Assembly: GCA_027382625.1 (NCBI GenBank)
Contig: JAJKFJ010020950.1
Span: 1 to 64,000 of the forward strand
Direction: 5' to 3'
DNA length: 64,000 bases
Source of the DNA: Tetmemena sp. SeJ-2015
Taxonomy: Eukaryota; Ciliophora; Spirotrichea; Sporadotrichida; Oxytrichidae
A program made the position numbers and the translations under genes. Each line of letters begins with the position of its first letter. Position 1 is the first letter of the stretch. This document shows, in pieces, positions 33,043-43,880 of the stretch. A model generated the notes under the pieces. The model did no database searches. It was given only the letters and a program-made list of their open reading frames with translations, and was not told the origin of the DNA.

Positions 33043-34472
33043 ATGGTGGGAGAAGCAACTAGTGCAAAATTTAAGAAGACAAAAGCTGCAGGTTACTTTG
33101 TGTTCCCAGCACTAGTAGCTATCACAGATCGTGCAAGTTTCATCACTAATGCATTCATCGCTGCAGAAGAAGAGTTAGCAATCTATGCATCTAACCAAAC
33201 AGTACTCTTTCATGCACACTCTTGTTTTATTACACTTCTTGCTATTGGCACATTTATACATGCACTTGCTGCAAACATCTCTCGCCTCGCATATTTAACA
33301 AGCCACATCATTTAAGTATTTCTCTTAATGTACCTCACAATAAATGTCTTAAGAATCTAGATCCTTCTATCTTACATTTTCTTGTTAAGAGTTCTGCAAA
33401 AGCTGTTGATTTACTTGTAACTTTTAGGCTTGCTGTGCTTTGATTTTTTGATCATCTGAAATCAAATCAGATTTTATTTTATCCACTAATTATTAGAGCT
33501 CTTGAGTAATCTGGTCCTCTATCAGATTGCATTCATGTTCAGATTCTAGATATGCTTATGATTTTGCATAAAAGAGACACTTTTTGCATTGTTAACTTTC
33601 CTCAGCTTAAACTTCAACCCCCTAATTCATCTTATTGCTTACATAGGATAGTAATACGATTTACTAACTAGTACTGTAATAAGTGCTGGTTTTTAAATTT
33701 ATTATTAGTTATATTCCCTAAATTTTACTTTACTTTACTTTACATCTTATTGCTGTCTTAGTTTTGTTAGTTGAAAAGAGAGCATTCTATTTAATGTTTG
33801 GAGATATTCTTTCTCTTGACTAGCTTTCAGCAACCTAGGTTGCAAGTGAAATACCTATCTTCACAGACAATAAGATGCTTATCGAATTCGTAGCTCTCTT
33901 TAGATTGGGTGTTAAAGTCTTAGAGTGTTGAAGGCAGAGCTTTTAGAGTTAAGTTTAAGCAGTGAGGGCAAACTCAGGATAGAAGCGAGAATTTACAAGA
34001 TAAGTATCATTAAAAAATAATTTGAATAGCTTTGATTAAATATCTTATAAATCATTTCTATTTTTACTCAACTGTAAAAGAGTGTTTAACTTATTTAATT
34101 TACTTAGCAATAGTGGGAATAGTCTTCATCCTGAGTTTGGGAGATGATCTAGCAACCCTAGTGAGCGCATCTATAACTAAGTTCTCACAGCCCACTCAAT
34201 TTTTAGCTACTTATCTAAAGACAATCTTTTACCTCCTCTTCGCCACTTTGAGATAGGTGCGTTTATTTGTGTTTATTTTGGCACTTCAGATTCTCACAAA
34301 TACTTTCTTGGCATAGGGAACACTTGAAGTTTATTAAAGTCAGAGTGTGTCTGCATTCGAAGCACGACAGCTGTATTTAAACATAAGGGAGGGAAGTTAT
34401 AGGCACTAGCTTTTATGGAAGTGGTCTTTGCTCCTTCTAATTGACTTCAAGAGGTTTAATGAGCGTCCGTGA
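33043..34472 (+). CDS. hypothetical multi-pass membrane protein with a repeat-family IES
   Basis: Unrecognised polytopic membrane protein. A first block from an ATG at 33043 is Ala-rich and hydrophobic (GYFVFPALVAITDRASF, ITLLAIGTFIHALAA). After an unplaced IES between about 33450 and 33600 a block reads LIHLIAVLVLLVEKRAFYL, then EIPIFTDNKMLIEFVALF, joined through an 8-bp-pointer IES to LTYLIYLAIVGIVFILSL, GDDLATL, TYLKTIFYLLFATLR and RLFVFILALQIL. Stop TGA at 34470. At least six hydrophobic segments. The first block uses GCA/ACA-rich codons unlike the rest, so it may be a separate gene. The IES at 33640-33754 is one copy of a dispersed short repeat. Confidence 0.5.
33640..33742 (+). mobile_element. 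short dispersed repeat, copy 1 (retroposon-like), acting as an IES
   Basis: About 103 bp starting TACATAGGATAGTAATACGA and ending in ACTTT units, flanked by the 12-bp direct repeat CATCTTATTGCT (33628-33639 and 33743-33754). A second copy lies at 59223. Removing element plus one repeat keeps the flanking frame open (NFNPLIHLIAVLVLL). Confidence 0.65.
33932..34086 (+). other. IES, 8-bp pointer AGAGTGTT
   Basis: AGAGTGTT at 33924-33931 and 34079-34086; excision joins GVKVLEC to LTYLIYLAIVG in frame. Confidence 0.8.
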
Positions 34473-34704
34473 AGGCAAGATGCTGTAATTTTATTTCAAA
34501 GTTTGGAACTCTGTCATTTTAGCAAAATTACAAATTATTAGGAAATTAAGTATTCTTTGTACATTTGAGGCAGAGTTGATGTTTATTTCTAATATCTGTG
34601 AACACTATCAATAGTCTGTCCTAAATTTGAAAAGGCATTATTAAATAATACTCCCTTAACTTAATCAACACTCGATTTACCGCAAATAGCTCACCACTTA
34701 GATA

Positions 34705-37700
34705 ATGGATACCCTCAAATTGATTCATAGTATTCAATTATCTTTAATGGAAGGAAATTTCAACGACACATTCGGGCTGATCAATGGATTTATGGACCCT
34801 AATAACGAGATCAGAAAGCAAGCAGAGGCTCACCTTAAGAATCTTCGCAATCAGGACGCCCAGAATCTCCTAGCAAAGCTAGTTGAGGCAGTAACTCATC
34901 AGCAGGTTGGACAGGAAAATGTTAATCAAGTTGTCCTAGCAGCAGTCATTCTCAAGAAGATGTTCCTAGATAAGAGATCAGAAGAGGACACCCTCTGGCA
35001 GCTTGGATCTTAAGACTATGTTACTCTAAAGGATCAGATCGTCAACACCATCAACTTTAATTATCTCCTTCAGAGTTAATGAAAAATTTTGAGACTTCTC
35101 GCAGCCCATGAATCTCTTAAAGAAGAAGGCAGACATCATTTGCGCTTGCTACAGAGAAATCAAGAACTACCCAGAGCTTATTGGACAGCTGGTGGGAGTG
35201 CTACAATCTCAAGACCAGCAGCAGGACTAAATCTCTGTGAAGAAGAGATATGCTATGCACATTTTCGAGGTGCTCGCTGAGTATCACTTGCCTCAGGAGC
35301 AGATTGTTGAAAATTCGAACTAATTCATGACTCTCTTCCTTGATTGCCTCAAGGACTCAGAAATCACAGTGTTGATTTTTCTTTATCCTCAAATGAGGTT
35401 TCATTTAAAGTGAAGGTGGCTGCTTTGAGAGCTATCACTTCATTCTTGGGATCCATCGATGATGAACAGACTGTGCTAAAGTACCAAGACTTGATGAGTG
35501 GCATCCTTGATGTAGTCATCGATGTACTTCGCTCAGACGAAGAGCAGGGCAAGGCTTCACTTGAGAGCATGATCGAGCTTACTCAAAGCCATGGTGAGAT
35601 TTGGGGCAAGGTCACTGAGAAACTCATTTTCGTTATCGCTCAAGTCATTCAGAACAAGAGCTTTGACATACTATTCATAATTACTTGCATCGCCGAATGC
35701 ATTATGCATTAACTTTGACAACTCTATCCGCTAATCAGCTCTTGAAATCTTGAGCACCTTAGCTGAAGACATGCCAACTCTCTTGAGAAAGAACTAGAGC
35801 GATCTTAAGACTCACTTCTTCCCAGCTCTTGCTCACATGCTCTCAGAGGTTGATCTCTAAGATGATCTTGAAGAGTGGGGCAAAACTCAAGAGGAGGAGT
35901 TGCAAGCTAGAAATGATCCTTCATATTTGCTTTATTTAATAGAATATTAATCCCAGCTCAGTAGCAGCTGACAACCTTAACCGTATTGCTTCTTTCTTGG
36001 GAGAGAAGACTATAATCGTCTCCACCACTCACATCGTCAAGGAACTTGTTGCTCAGGCTGACAACTGGCAGTTGAGATGTGCAGGCTACCTTTTCCTTGG
36101 AATGATCTCAGACACTTGCCAAGAGACTTTCAGAAAGAACAGAGACGAGATAGTCTCTCTTGCTGCAAGAGGACTTCTAGATGCTCACCCAAGAGTAAGA
36201 TACGAATCTCTCACCAGCTTGGGTCTTCTCTTAATTCCTCATAAGTATTTTAAGCCTCTCTTAACTGAGTTAGCACCAGAAGCTCAACAAAAGTTCCACT
36301 CTGAACTGATCCCTGTGCTTCTAAACATGATGCAAACCGAAAGTTTGATCAAGCTACGTACTCAGGCTACTTCAGCTATGGTTAACTTCGTGCGTGGGTT
36401 AACTGATGAGGAGGAGGAACAGGAAGCAGATGGCTCCAAGACCTTAAAGAACTCCAAGACCCTCCTGCCCTATGCAAACCAGATTGTGGAAGTTATCAGC
36501 GGACTCTTCCAGCAGAGCCTTGATCTAAACTACGCTCCTCTTCAAGAAGAAGTACTTGGACTTCTCAGCTGCATCGCCAACGTTCTTGAGGGCACTATTG
36601 AATTTGATCTTTAACTTATATAAGCAACTTCGCAGAGTACTACGGAAAGTTCATTCCAGGCCTTAAGCACATCCTAGCCACAGTTGCCATGGAGACTAAA
36701 GAACAGCAAGAATTGAGGGCACACTGCATTCAGACTATCGGGTTCATTCTTCACTCTCTTAGAGACAAGGCAGACCTCGTGAGAGCTGATGCCTTGGAAG
36801 TATCTGCACAACTCACTCAGCTTTTGAACTCTGGAAAGGTGCTGGAGTCTGACCCTTAGTCTCTAGCTATTCAAAACACTCTCAGTTAGATTGGAGGCTG
36901 CTTGAAGCAAGAGTTCAAGTAGTTCTTGCCTCAAATAATGCCAGCACTTCTTAAGGACGCAGCCAGAGACATTGATTTGAAGATTATTGATGCTGAACTC
37001 CAAAAGGGAACTTCCTCAGATGAGAATGTAGATTATAATTTGAAGTTTACAAATGACAGGTTGTATTTAATCTTGGAGTGCTGATAATAAAATGTTACCT
37101 CCATGAACATCAAGATTAAGGGCTTCGAGGGAGAGAGACAGATATCTATGAACACCAACGCACTCGAGAACAAGATCAACGCTATCCAGATCATCAAGAA
37201 CATCGCCCTTAACCTTGGTAACAGTTTCTTCGAGCAAGTGGAGCCAGTAGCCCAACTCATCACCTCCCAGCTCATGACCTACACTTACTCTCGCGCAGTC
37301 AGAAAGAGTGCCATCCAAACCCTGGTCTACTTGCTCAACGCTTGCCAAGACTCTAATTAAATGAAGGCTCTTTGGCAGCACATCTACACCCCATTCATGG
37401 ATTTCATCAAGCTCAAGCTTTCCAAGTTTGACTGTAAGTTTTAACTTATATCTTTGCATCTTTTTCTTAGACAGCGAACTCAGATTCATTATGAGAGAGT
37501 TCCAAAAGTGCTTGAAGCAATTCTGGAACTTCTCCAAGCTCGGAGAGACCTTCATGTCTCAAGAGCAAGTTGCAGAGGTGTACAAAGTTATTAAGTGTAT
37601 TCACTGAGGCTTCATTTTGATGGGATTTTATAATTGTGTACTAGCTCTTTGGAGAGGTGGTAAAGTCAGTGAAGGAAGACAAGCAAGCCAGACTCGAGCA

Positions 37701-38678
37701 GTTCAAAACCGCTAAGAAGAAGATGGACGAGGAGGATGTGGAATACTTCCTAAATATTTATGATTTCTTTATTTAACTATAACTTTCCATGAAGACATAA
37801 AGAAGGTGGATAAGATCATCAACTGTAAGTGACTTCTGCTAAATTAATCGTTTGTTTAGATGTGATGGAAGCTAATGGAGTGCTAGTCAAAGTCTACAAG
37901 GAAGCAGTTTCTCAACTCATAGTGCAGCACTTGCTTTCCTACTTCGCAGCTCCTCTCATCAACTTGAAGGACTCAGAAGACTATGAAATCCTCTCTTCGG
38001 TTTGCTTCCTCTGTGACGTTTTATATTCAAAATGTAGCTTTCATGTTTTATGAATTATTCTTTATATAAGTTTTGGAATCAGGTGGACCTACCATCTTCA
38101 ACCTCACCGCCCAGAAGGGTATTGAGAAGTTCATCGAGTGCGTGCAGACCTTCCCTGACAACTAGGACCTCATTCAATCTGCTGGCTATGGATTGGGAGC
38201 TGTTGCTCAATCTGCCTCCAAGGGATCCTACCCCTTGTTGGCTCAAGCAGTAAAGACCCTTACCACTTTGATTGACAGAGAGAACTCTAGAACCGATGAT
38301 GAGATGAGTGAGTCTACTGACAACTGTATCTCTGCTCTCGGCAAGATTGTACTCTTCCAGTTCGATGGACAGACTGTCACTACTGATCTTACAAGTATAG
38401 TTATGAGTGTGTATATTTCTCCATTTTTTGATCACGTGAAAGAGTTCCTGCGACTGATTCCTCTGTATTCTGACACTGACGAAGCCCAAGCCTGCCATAA
38501 CTTGTTCTTCGACTAAGTGCTCGCCAACAACCAAGTGCTCCTAGGCACATCTGCTGAGATCACTGAACTGACCAAGCAGACAGTGCAGAGAATAGTGAAC
38601 ATCGCCACTCAAAAGCCAGACCTAGAGATCCTAGACGACGAGGGAAAACTCAAGGCCTAAAAGATACTAGGCCAGTGA
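34705..38678 (+). CDS. IPO5: importin-5 / karyopherin beta-3 (Kap121) nuclear import receptor
   Basis: HEAT-repeat importin that carries cargo through nuclear pores in a Ran-dependent way. ATG at 34705, TGA at 38676; after removing 10 IESs (422 nt) and 2 introns (37434-37470, 37825-37859; 72 nt) 3480 nt remain, 1159 aa, close to the roughly 1100 of the family. Family signs: IRQSALEILSTLAEDMP, the acidic EVDLQDDLEEW insert of the Ran-loop region, NWQLRCAGYLFLGMIS, AHPRVRYESLTSLGLLL with KFHSELIPVLLNMM, and near the C-terminus DEMSESTDNCISALGKI. Regular helical repeats run throughout. No in-frame TGA occurs and all Trp codons are TGG. This gene is the best internal proof of germline IES architecture in the window. 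Confidence 0.9.
35074..35104 (+). other. IES, pointer CAG
   Basis: CAG at 35071-35073 and 35102-35104; joins NYLLQ to PMNLLKKKAD. A GT-AG intron reading gives the wrong frame. Confidence 0.75.
35372..35412 (+). other. IES, pointer AGTG
   Basis: AGTG at 35368-35371 and 35409-35412; joins KDSEIT to VKVAALRAIT. Confidence 0.75.
35669..35720 (+). other. IES, 8-bp pointer CTTTGACA
   Basis: CTTTGACA at 35661-35668 and 35713-35720; joins QNKSFD to NSIRQSALEIL exactly. Confidence 0.9.
35920..35953 (+). other. IES, pointer ATCC
   Basis: ATCC at 35916-35919 and 35950-35953; joins ELQARNDP to SSVAADNLNRI. Confidence 0.85.
36595..36626 (+). other. IES, pointer GCA
   Basis: GCA at 36592-36594 and 36624-36626; joins IANVLEG to NFAEYYGKF. 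Confidence 0.8.
37056..37094 (+). other. IES, pointer AAATG
   Basis: AAATG at 37051-37055 and 37090-37094; joins YNLKFTN to VTSMNIKIKG. Confidence 0.85.
37584..37641 (+). other. IES, pointer GTGTAC
   Basis: GTGTAC at 37578-37583 and 37636-37641; joins EQVAEVY to QLFGEVVKS. Confidence 0.85.
37751..37788 (+). other. IES, pointer TTCC
   Basis: TTCC at 37747-37750 and 37785-37788; joins EDVEYF to HEDIKKVDK. Confidence 0.8.
38023..38074 (+). other. IES, pointer GTTTT
   Basis: GTTTT at 38018-38022 and 38070-38074; joins CFLCDVL to ESGGPTIFNL. Confidence 0.85.
38389..38433 (+). other. IES, pointer TGATC
   Basis: TGATC at 38384-38388 and 38429-38433; joins QTVTTD to HVKEFLRLIPL. Confidence 0.85.
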
Positions 38679-38841
38679 GCAACAACATCACCACAAGTAA
38701 CAAATAAGTTTAAGCTTAAAGAACTAAGAGTGACTATATATTACAAGTCTACTGGTAATTAGCAGATTATTTTATTTACAAGGATTTTGCATATTTTAAA
38801 TTGTGTATCCAAAGTAAAATATAAAAAGATAAACGTAATAA

Positions 38842-41103
38842 ATGTAAGACAAAAAAGGTGGCCAACAAAAAGACCGTAAGAAGAAATCCAAGACAGTAGA
38901 GGTTCAAGAGGCACCTGCTCAAGACCCCTAGCCTGAGGAGATTTTTCAAAATCCAGGAGCTGAAAACACAGAGCTGCCTGGCCTCAATGAAAAGCAAAAG
39001 CAGCAAGAACCGAATAATAAATGCCAGAGCCATCTATTACAATATATTAAAGTCTCTCTGCTTTTAATATTTGCATCCCAAGGTTTTAAACTAGATGTAC
39101 TGTGGATAGTGTGAAGCAGAGATATGCATAAAAACATACGCACATACCGCATCATATCTTGTGATAATGTTATATGCATAAAGTGTGTGAAGGAGCACTC
39201 AGGTCATTTAAATTTGAACGACTTAAAGGAGTTATGCAAGGAGAAGATGGTGAAATGGGCCGCTCTCAAAACCAAGATCAGTAAAATGTAACCTTGCTCT
39301 GTCTATAACCCAAAATGTTTAGAACGAAGAAGTTCAGAGACTTGAAAGAGCAGATGAATCCCACCAAGGCGCAAAAGGGAGAAGAGCGACTCATGAAGTT
39401 CAGCAGACACTATGCTAAGATATCCAAGTTCAATCATAAAAAATAGATTATAACCACAAATTATTACTAATTTTCACTTTAAATCAGCACAATCAGTACT
39501 TAGACATGAAGAAATATGACGAATTTGTGCAGAAGTACGAGGAGATGCTGTATTAATTTATCAAGGAGGCGATAAAAGCGACTGAAAAAGAAATTGCAGA
39601 CAAATAGAAAAAAGACACTCAGAAGGAACAGAAAGTATAAATGAATCATCTTCATCCAGATAGCAATGCACATATTTTTCCACTATCAGTTTAATTTTTG
39701 ATTTGCTAGAGCACAACTAGAAAACGGAAATAACTAGAAGACACACAAAGACAACAGCACTAAGAAATAGGCAAAGGAGAAGTCATTTAGGATAAATTTG
39801 GACTAGAACGAAGCTTACTCAGATGAAAACGTAAGGATAGGGTCTCATTAAAACGGTGGTACTAGCAGTAGTAGCAATAATCAATAACAGACTTAGATTC
39901 ACTTGAGAATATTAGGCGGGAGATTACAAAATGTGGAGGAGGACTTGAATGAGCTGCATCAGTCTAATCTTAATAGGGACTCTGCTTCTTTCTCACTTAA
40001 ACAAAAGATAGATGGACTCGAGTCGAAAGTGGAGTCTTAGGGAAGGCTGATTGCAAAACTTAAGAAGAAGCTGAATGAGATAGTAGACACTATCAACTCG
40101 CTTCAGCAAGATGCCTCTAGCTACCCTGGAACCTTTCAGAACGAGGAATTGAGTCAGAGGGTATTTGCCTAAATACCACTTGTCGATGAGTCTATGGAAT
40201 AAAAATTATCAATAAAGAGAGAGAGTAACTTTTGTAATTAGTGGAAGAGAATGGACACATGAAGTAGCAAAGATGCATGTCGAGTAATGAAGAAAAGAGG
40301 GAGAAGATTCTTGGAAAGCGTAAGCAAAGAGAAGGCGCACAAAATGGGATGATACCTGAAGAGTCAGGCAGCTTGGGCGGACCCTTGAACTAGATAATGA
40401 GAGCGAGCAACACAATCCTACATATTGATAAAATCTTTCTTTACTCATCATTTATCTTTATTTTAGGTAAATTAAGCTTCTAGTTAAGTTATTAAGTCTT
40501 TAATTGAAATAAGCTTATTTATATTGTAATAACGAAGAAGATGAAGAGGAGGGCATGCATATTGATAATACAATTTATGTCTCAAGTCACTCTCCCCTAG
40601 GTGCTGATGATACTATGGAGAGGGGCATTCATTTATATACATGCTTTAAAAATTTAATTCTAGGAAAGAAACCACATGAAGGTGGAGGTGGGAACAGATC
40701 CAGAAGCTTGAGCCCCAGCTCGTAATCTGATAACGTTCAGAATCCGTCTTATGAAGAAAAGTTTTCCTTGAAAAGAGTACGAATCAGCTAAGAGGAAGGG
40801 GAAATTGTGGATGAAGCTGACTGAATTAGATAAAACATGGAAAACTAGTTATCTACACAGTCTGAAGCTATGCTTCAGTTTAATTCAATTTTACTCTTGA
40901 GAGATATTTAGAAAATTGAGATGCAGGTTACAATTTACCAAAAGCAAAGCATTGAATTTAATCAAAGATAATATCGACGTACTAATCAAAGCTCTGATGT
41001 GGTGGGAACTATTGATTCTTCCTTCGATTCCTCCAGAATAAACTTTTAATGGTTAATAAGGTTGTACATCATCTCTGAGGTATTATCCTTGATCGTTATG
41101 TGA
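38842..41103 (+). CDS. B-box zinc-binding coiled-coil protein
   Basis: ATG at 38842 opens a Lys/Gln-rich N-terminus of about 70 residues. Then comes a B-box-like zinc motif, YCGQCEAEICIKCVKEHSGH (Cys pairs followed by His), completed only when the 50-nt IES with an 11-bp pointer is removed. A long helical region follows (KFRDLKEQMNPTKAQKGEER, YDEFVQKYEEMLYQFIKEA) and further coiled coil (LQNVEEDLNELHQSNLNRD, LESKVESQGRLIAKLKKKL). This B-box plus coiled-coil order resembles TRIM proteins without a RING; ligase activity is not indicated. Three IESs are resolved, others near 39020-39090, 39640-39720 and 40460-40520 are implied. The frame stays open to TGA 41101, overlapping the convergent lipase end by about 118 nt. 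Confidence 0.65.
39133..39182 (+). other. IES, 11-bp pointer ATATGCATAAA
   Basis: ATATGCATAAA at 39122-39132 and 39172-39182; excision completes the B-box Cys/His pattern (EICIKCVKEHSGH). Confidence 0.9.
39290..39318 (+). other. IES, pointer AAAATGT
   Basis: AAAATGT at 39283-39289 and 39312-39318; joins LKTKISKM to FRTKKFRDLK. Confidence 0.85.
39437..39495 (+). other. IES, pointer CAATCA
   Basis: CAATCA at 39431-39436 and 39490-39495; joins YAKISKFN to QYLDMKKYDE. Confidence 0.85.
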
Positions 41104-42645
41104 TCTATCTCGGGGTCTGTGAACTCATAAAAGGCATCCATTGTTGGAAACTTTGAAGTATTGATGCCTCTTACCATAGGTGGGACTCTTACATCGGCGT
41201 GGGAATACATAGCGTAAACGTGTTACCCTTCTCTTGTGCTATCTTCATTTAGCTCTCTAAGATATCTTGACATAGGAGCGTAAAAATACTGAAATCAAAC
41301 AAAAATTCGATCAACTTTATTCAAAGATATAGATAGGTTTACACATATCCTTCTTCCTTCTTAAGTTCCTCGTCATTAGGGTCATCTCCCGGATAGAAGC
41401 CATTTATAGGGTTGCAGTTATACCACTCCCTCAGTTCTTTTCTGCCCTTGCAGTAATGCCATCCATAGTTATTTCCTGAAATAGCTATGAAAGAGTGGAC
41501 TCTCTCAGTCAGAGGCTTGCCCAAGTAGACATCATCCTCTATCGTGTCATTTATCCACCCTCCTTTCACAATCTTTCTAGCCAGAGTAACTCCAAGTGAG
41601 TGAGATATAATGTTTACTTGCTTTGCGCCTGTGTACTTGAGAACTGCTTACACGAATCTCCGTAGATAGATAACCTGCTCTGGGAAATTGTAATGAAAGC
41701 CTTCGTGCCAATCATCTATGAAGCCCCAAGTTGTAGCATACAGCTCCGATCTCTGATATCCTCGAGACAAGAAATACTTAATGCTCTCTGTCCAACCAGT
41801 CTCCCCAACCTCTGGTTTATAACCAACAGCAGCATCAGCCCTACCATGAATGAAAATTACAGGATCGTTGAGAACTTGATTTTCTCTGCGAGTGTCATCA
41901 TCGCTGAGCTTACCTCCGTAGGAGGCTCTAGGTCCCAACTCTGGTCTATTGAAGTTAAAGAGAAATAAGTGAAGTGAATCGTTGGTTATAAAAATAAGAA
42001 TTTATTTGTCTTTAAGCAAGAGGTTAGAGTCAATGAGAATATTTTAAGGTTTAAAAAGAAAAGTAGGGTATGATATATTTTAATTATTAAATAGGAAAAG
42101 ATTAGGTTTTAATTAAATTAGACACCCCATTGGTTAATCACTTTATTCTAGAGAAATCCAATTAACATTAGAGTTTTAATATATCTGATCATTAATATTA
42201 AACACCAATCAATATTAGAATTAACCTATAGTCAATCACTAATCTTATTTAATAGTCTCAATCACATCTCTAATTAAGAATTGGGCTTTGATCTTATTCT
42301 TATAACCCACGATTCACTTCACTTATTTATCTTTATAAGGGTGGTAGCTGTTGACTCTAAGCCATTCCTAAAAGTGATCTGTTAAGCCTCTCTCTACACC
42401 GTCGTTAGGTGGCATCGCTCCACATGAATCTTTCAAAAGCTTAAACTGAGGATAAGAAAATAAGGCTTAGATTTATCATTTGCCATTTATGGATCGTGCA
42501 ATTCTCTAGAGATGAAGTCTGCTAGCTTCTAGCTGCAATAGACTTGCGGAGGTTTCGGTTCTGCATACAGAGCGTGTGTAATTGATACTAGGCTGGAGAC
42601 TGAAATCAATCCCAAGAATATGCTGATTCCTGTGGTATTCCTCAT
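40986..42645 (-). CDS. secreted class-2 lipase, copy 1
   Basis: Alpha/beta-hydrolase of the lipase class 2 (EstA) type. ATG at 42645 begins a signal peptide (GISIFLGLISVSSLVSITHA). Domain marks: DPVIFIHGRADAAVGY (oxyanion region), [26 protein letters not shown], the nucleophile elbow [13 protein letters not shown] (S-H-S-L-G where G-H-S-x-G is common), then candidate acid SHADVRVPP and catalytic His DHITIKDNTSEM. Removing two pointer IESs and one 378-nt TA-flanked element leaves 1188 nt, exactly 396 codons. Likely secreted or lysosomal digestive enzyme acting on acyl esters. Tandem with a second copy 80 nt upstream (about 60% alike by eye), which lacks the TA-flanked element. Its 3' end overlaps the convergent B-box gene. 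Confidence 0.8.
41290..41342 (-). other. IES, pointer GTA
   Basis: TAC (plus) at 41287-41289 and 41340-41342; joins KKEEGYV to YFYAPMSRYL. Confidence 0.65.
41956..42335. mobile_element. 376-bp TIR element with TA duplication inside lipase copy 1
   Basis: Inverted ends of about 40 bp: AAGAGAAATAAGTGAAGTGA from 41958 and its near-perfect complement ending at 42333, with GAATCGTTGGTTATAA continuing the match. TA flanks both sides (41956-41957 and 42334-42335). Exact removal between the TAs gives SYHPYNFNRPELGPR, matching copy 2 ([15 protein letters not shown]). No ORF inside: a non-autonomous, MITE-like element now behaving as an IES. Confidence 0.85.
42454..42494 (-). other. IES, pointer ATCC
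   Basis: GGAT (plus) at 42450-42453 and 42491-42494; joins SRELHDP to QFKLLKDSCG. Confidence 0.8.
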
Positions 42646-42726
42646 TAAACTGAAATTACTGATTCTTAATATATTAAAGCAAATTAAAAAAGTCTTAATA
42701 AGTTCAATCACATAAAGCAAGTTAAT

Positions 42727-43880
42727 TCAATCCATCAATATTGAACTGTCACAAGAGGAGGTGGGTTTCTCAAAGGAGTGGTACTTGATAATATTGTATT
42801 GCATCTCTGCTGTGTTGTCTTTGATTGAGATATGATCGATAGTGGGATCATTGAACTCGTAAAAGAAACTTTAAAAACGCTTATAAACGTAATAATGGTC
42901 CATAGTGGGGAAGGTTGAAGTCTTCTTATCGTTGACTAGAAAAAGGTAAATATCCTTCATTCAAAGAATGAAATTGACTCTGTAGTGAATCCTGGTATCA
43001 TACTTTGAAGCCATAGCAAAGGTATGCTGACCCTCTCTCGAAGGATCCTCATTAAGCTCCCTAATAAACTTGGTGGGCTGCGAGTATGATCCATTTTCAA
43101 GTTTAACACCAGGATAAAGGCCATCAATCAAATTGCAGGTGTTGTAGATCTCAACTAGAGTTTCATTTTGGCAGAAGTCCCAGCCCTAGTTAATTCCAGC
43201 TATACCCACAAAAGCATTCACCTTAGCGGTTAAAGGCTCCCCTAGATAGAAATCATCCTCAAGAGTGCCGTTTATCCACCCTCCTTTTATAGCTCTTCTA
43301 GTCTGAGTGACACCCAGAGAGTGAGATATCACGTTCACTCTTGCAGCACCTGTGTATTTGAGGACAGCTTAGATAAATCTCCTGATAGAGAGGGTATATT
43401 CTGGCCAGTTGTGATGCTCTCCCACGTGCCAGTAATCCACGAAGCCCCAAGTTGTCGCGTACAACTCAGATTTCTTGTAACCTTGAGAGAGGAAGTGCTA
43501 TATAGTGGAAGACCAGCCAGTTTCTCCTCTATCCGGACGATATCCGAGAGCCGAATCTGAGTTTCCATGTATGAATACAACTGGCTCATAGAAAATAACT
43601 GCACCTTTGAGTTTATTTTTAAATTTTTCTCATTTATTACTTAGTCTTGATCATCTGACTTCCCTCCAAACGAGCCCCTTGGACCGAGATCTGCTCTGTC
43701 GAAGTTATAGGGTTCATAGCGGTTTTTATTCAACCACTCTGTAAAGTGATCCGTGAGTCCTCTTTCTATGCCGTCATCTGGCGGCAGTTCGGCACAAGAA
43801 TTCTTGTAGAAAACGTACTCCTCACCTTATTCCTAACAACAATATAAATATTAGAAATCCTTTTGGAGTCGTTCTAGCAA
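42727..43880 (-). CDS. class-2 lipase, copy 2
   Basis: Tandem paralogue of the gene at 40986-42645. Motifs in order: [62 protein letters not shown], nucleophile elbow [17 protein letters not shown], and C-terminal [17 protein letters not shown] with the catalytic His. Stop TGA at 42727. Three IESs resolved by comparison with copy 1. The N-terminus upstream of [14 protein letters not shown] is probably separated by another IES in 43820-43980, so no signal peptide is visible yet. The acid-residue region differs from copy 1 ([12 protein letters not shown] against SHADVRVPPMVR). Confidence 0.75.
42863..42892 (-). other. IES, pointer TTACG
   Basis: CGTAA (plus) at 42858-42862 and 42888-42892; joins TMDHYY to EFNDPTIDH, matching copy 1 (TMDAFYEFTDPEIDH). 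Confidence 0.8.
42938..42979 (-). other. IES, pointer AGTCAA
   Basis: TTGACT (plus) at 42932-42937 and 42974-42979; joins RIHYRVN to [10 protein letters not shown]. Confidence 0.85.
43590..43633 (-). other. IES, pointer ATGAG
   Basis: CTCAT (plus) at 43585-43589 and 43629-43633; joins DQVIN to EPVVFIHGN, matching NQVLNDPVIFIHG in copy 1. Confidence 0.85.

Noticed and set aside
35074..35104. GT-AG intron instead of a CAG-pointer IES in importin-5
   Set aside because: The GTTAAT ... GCAG reading shifts the frame away from the family sequence; the pointer reading keeps it.
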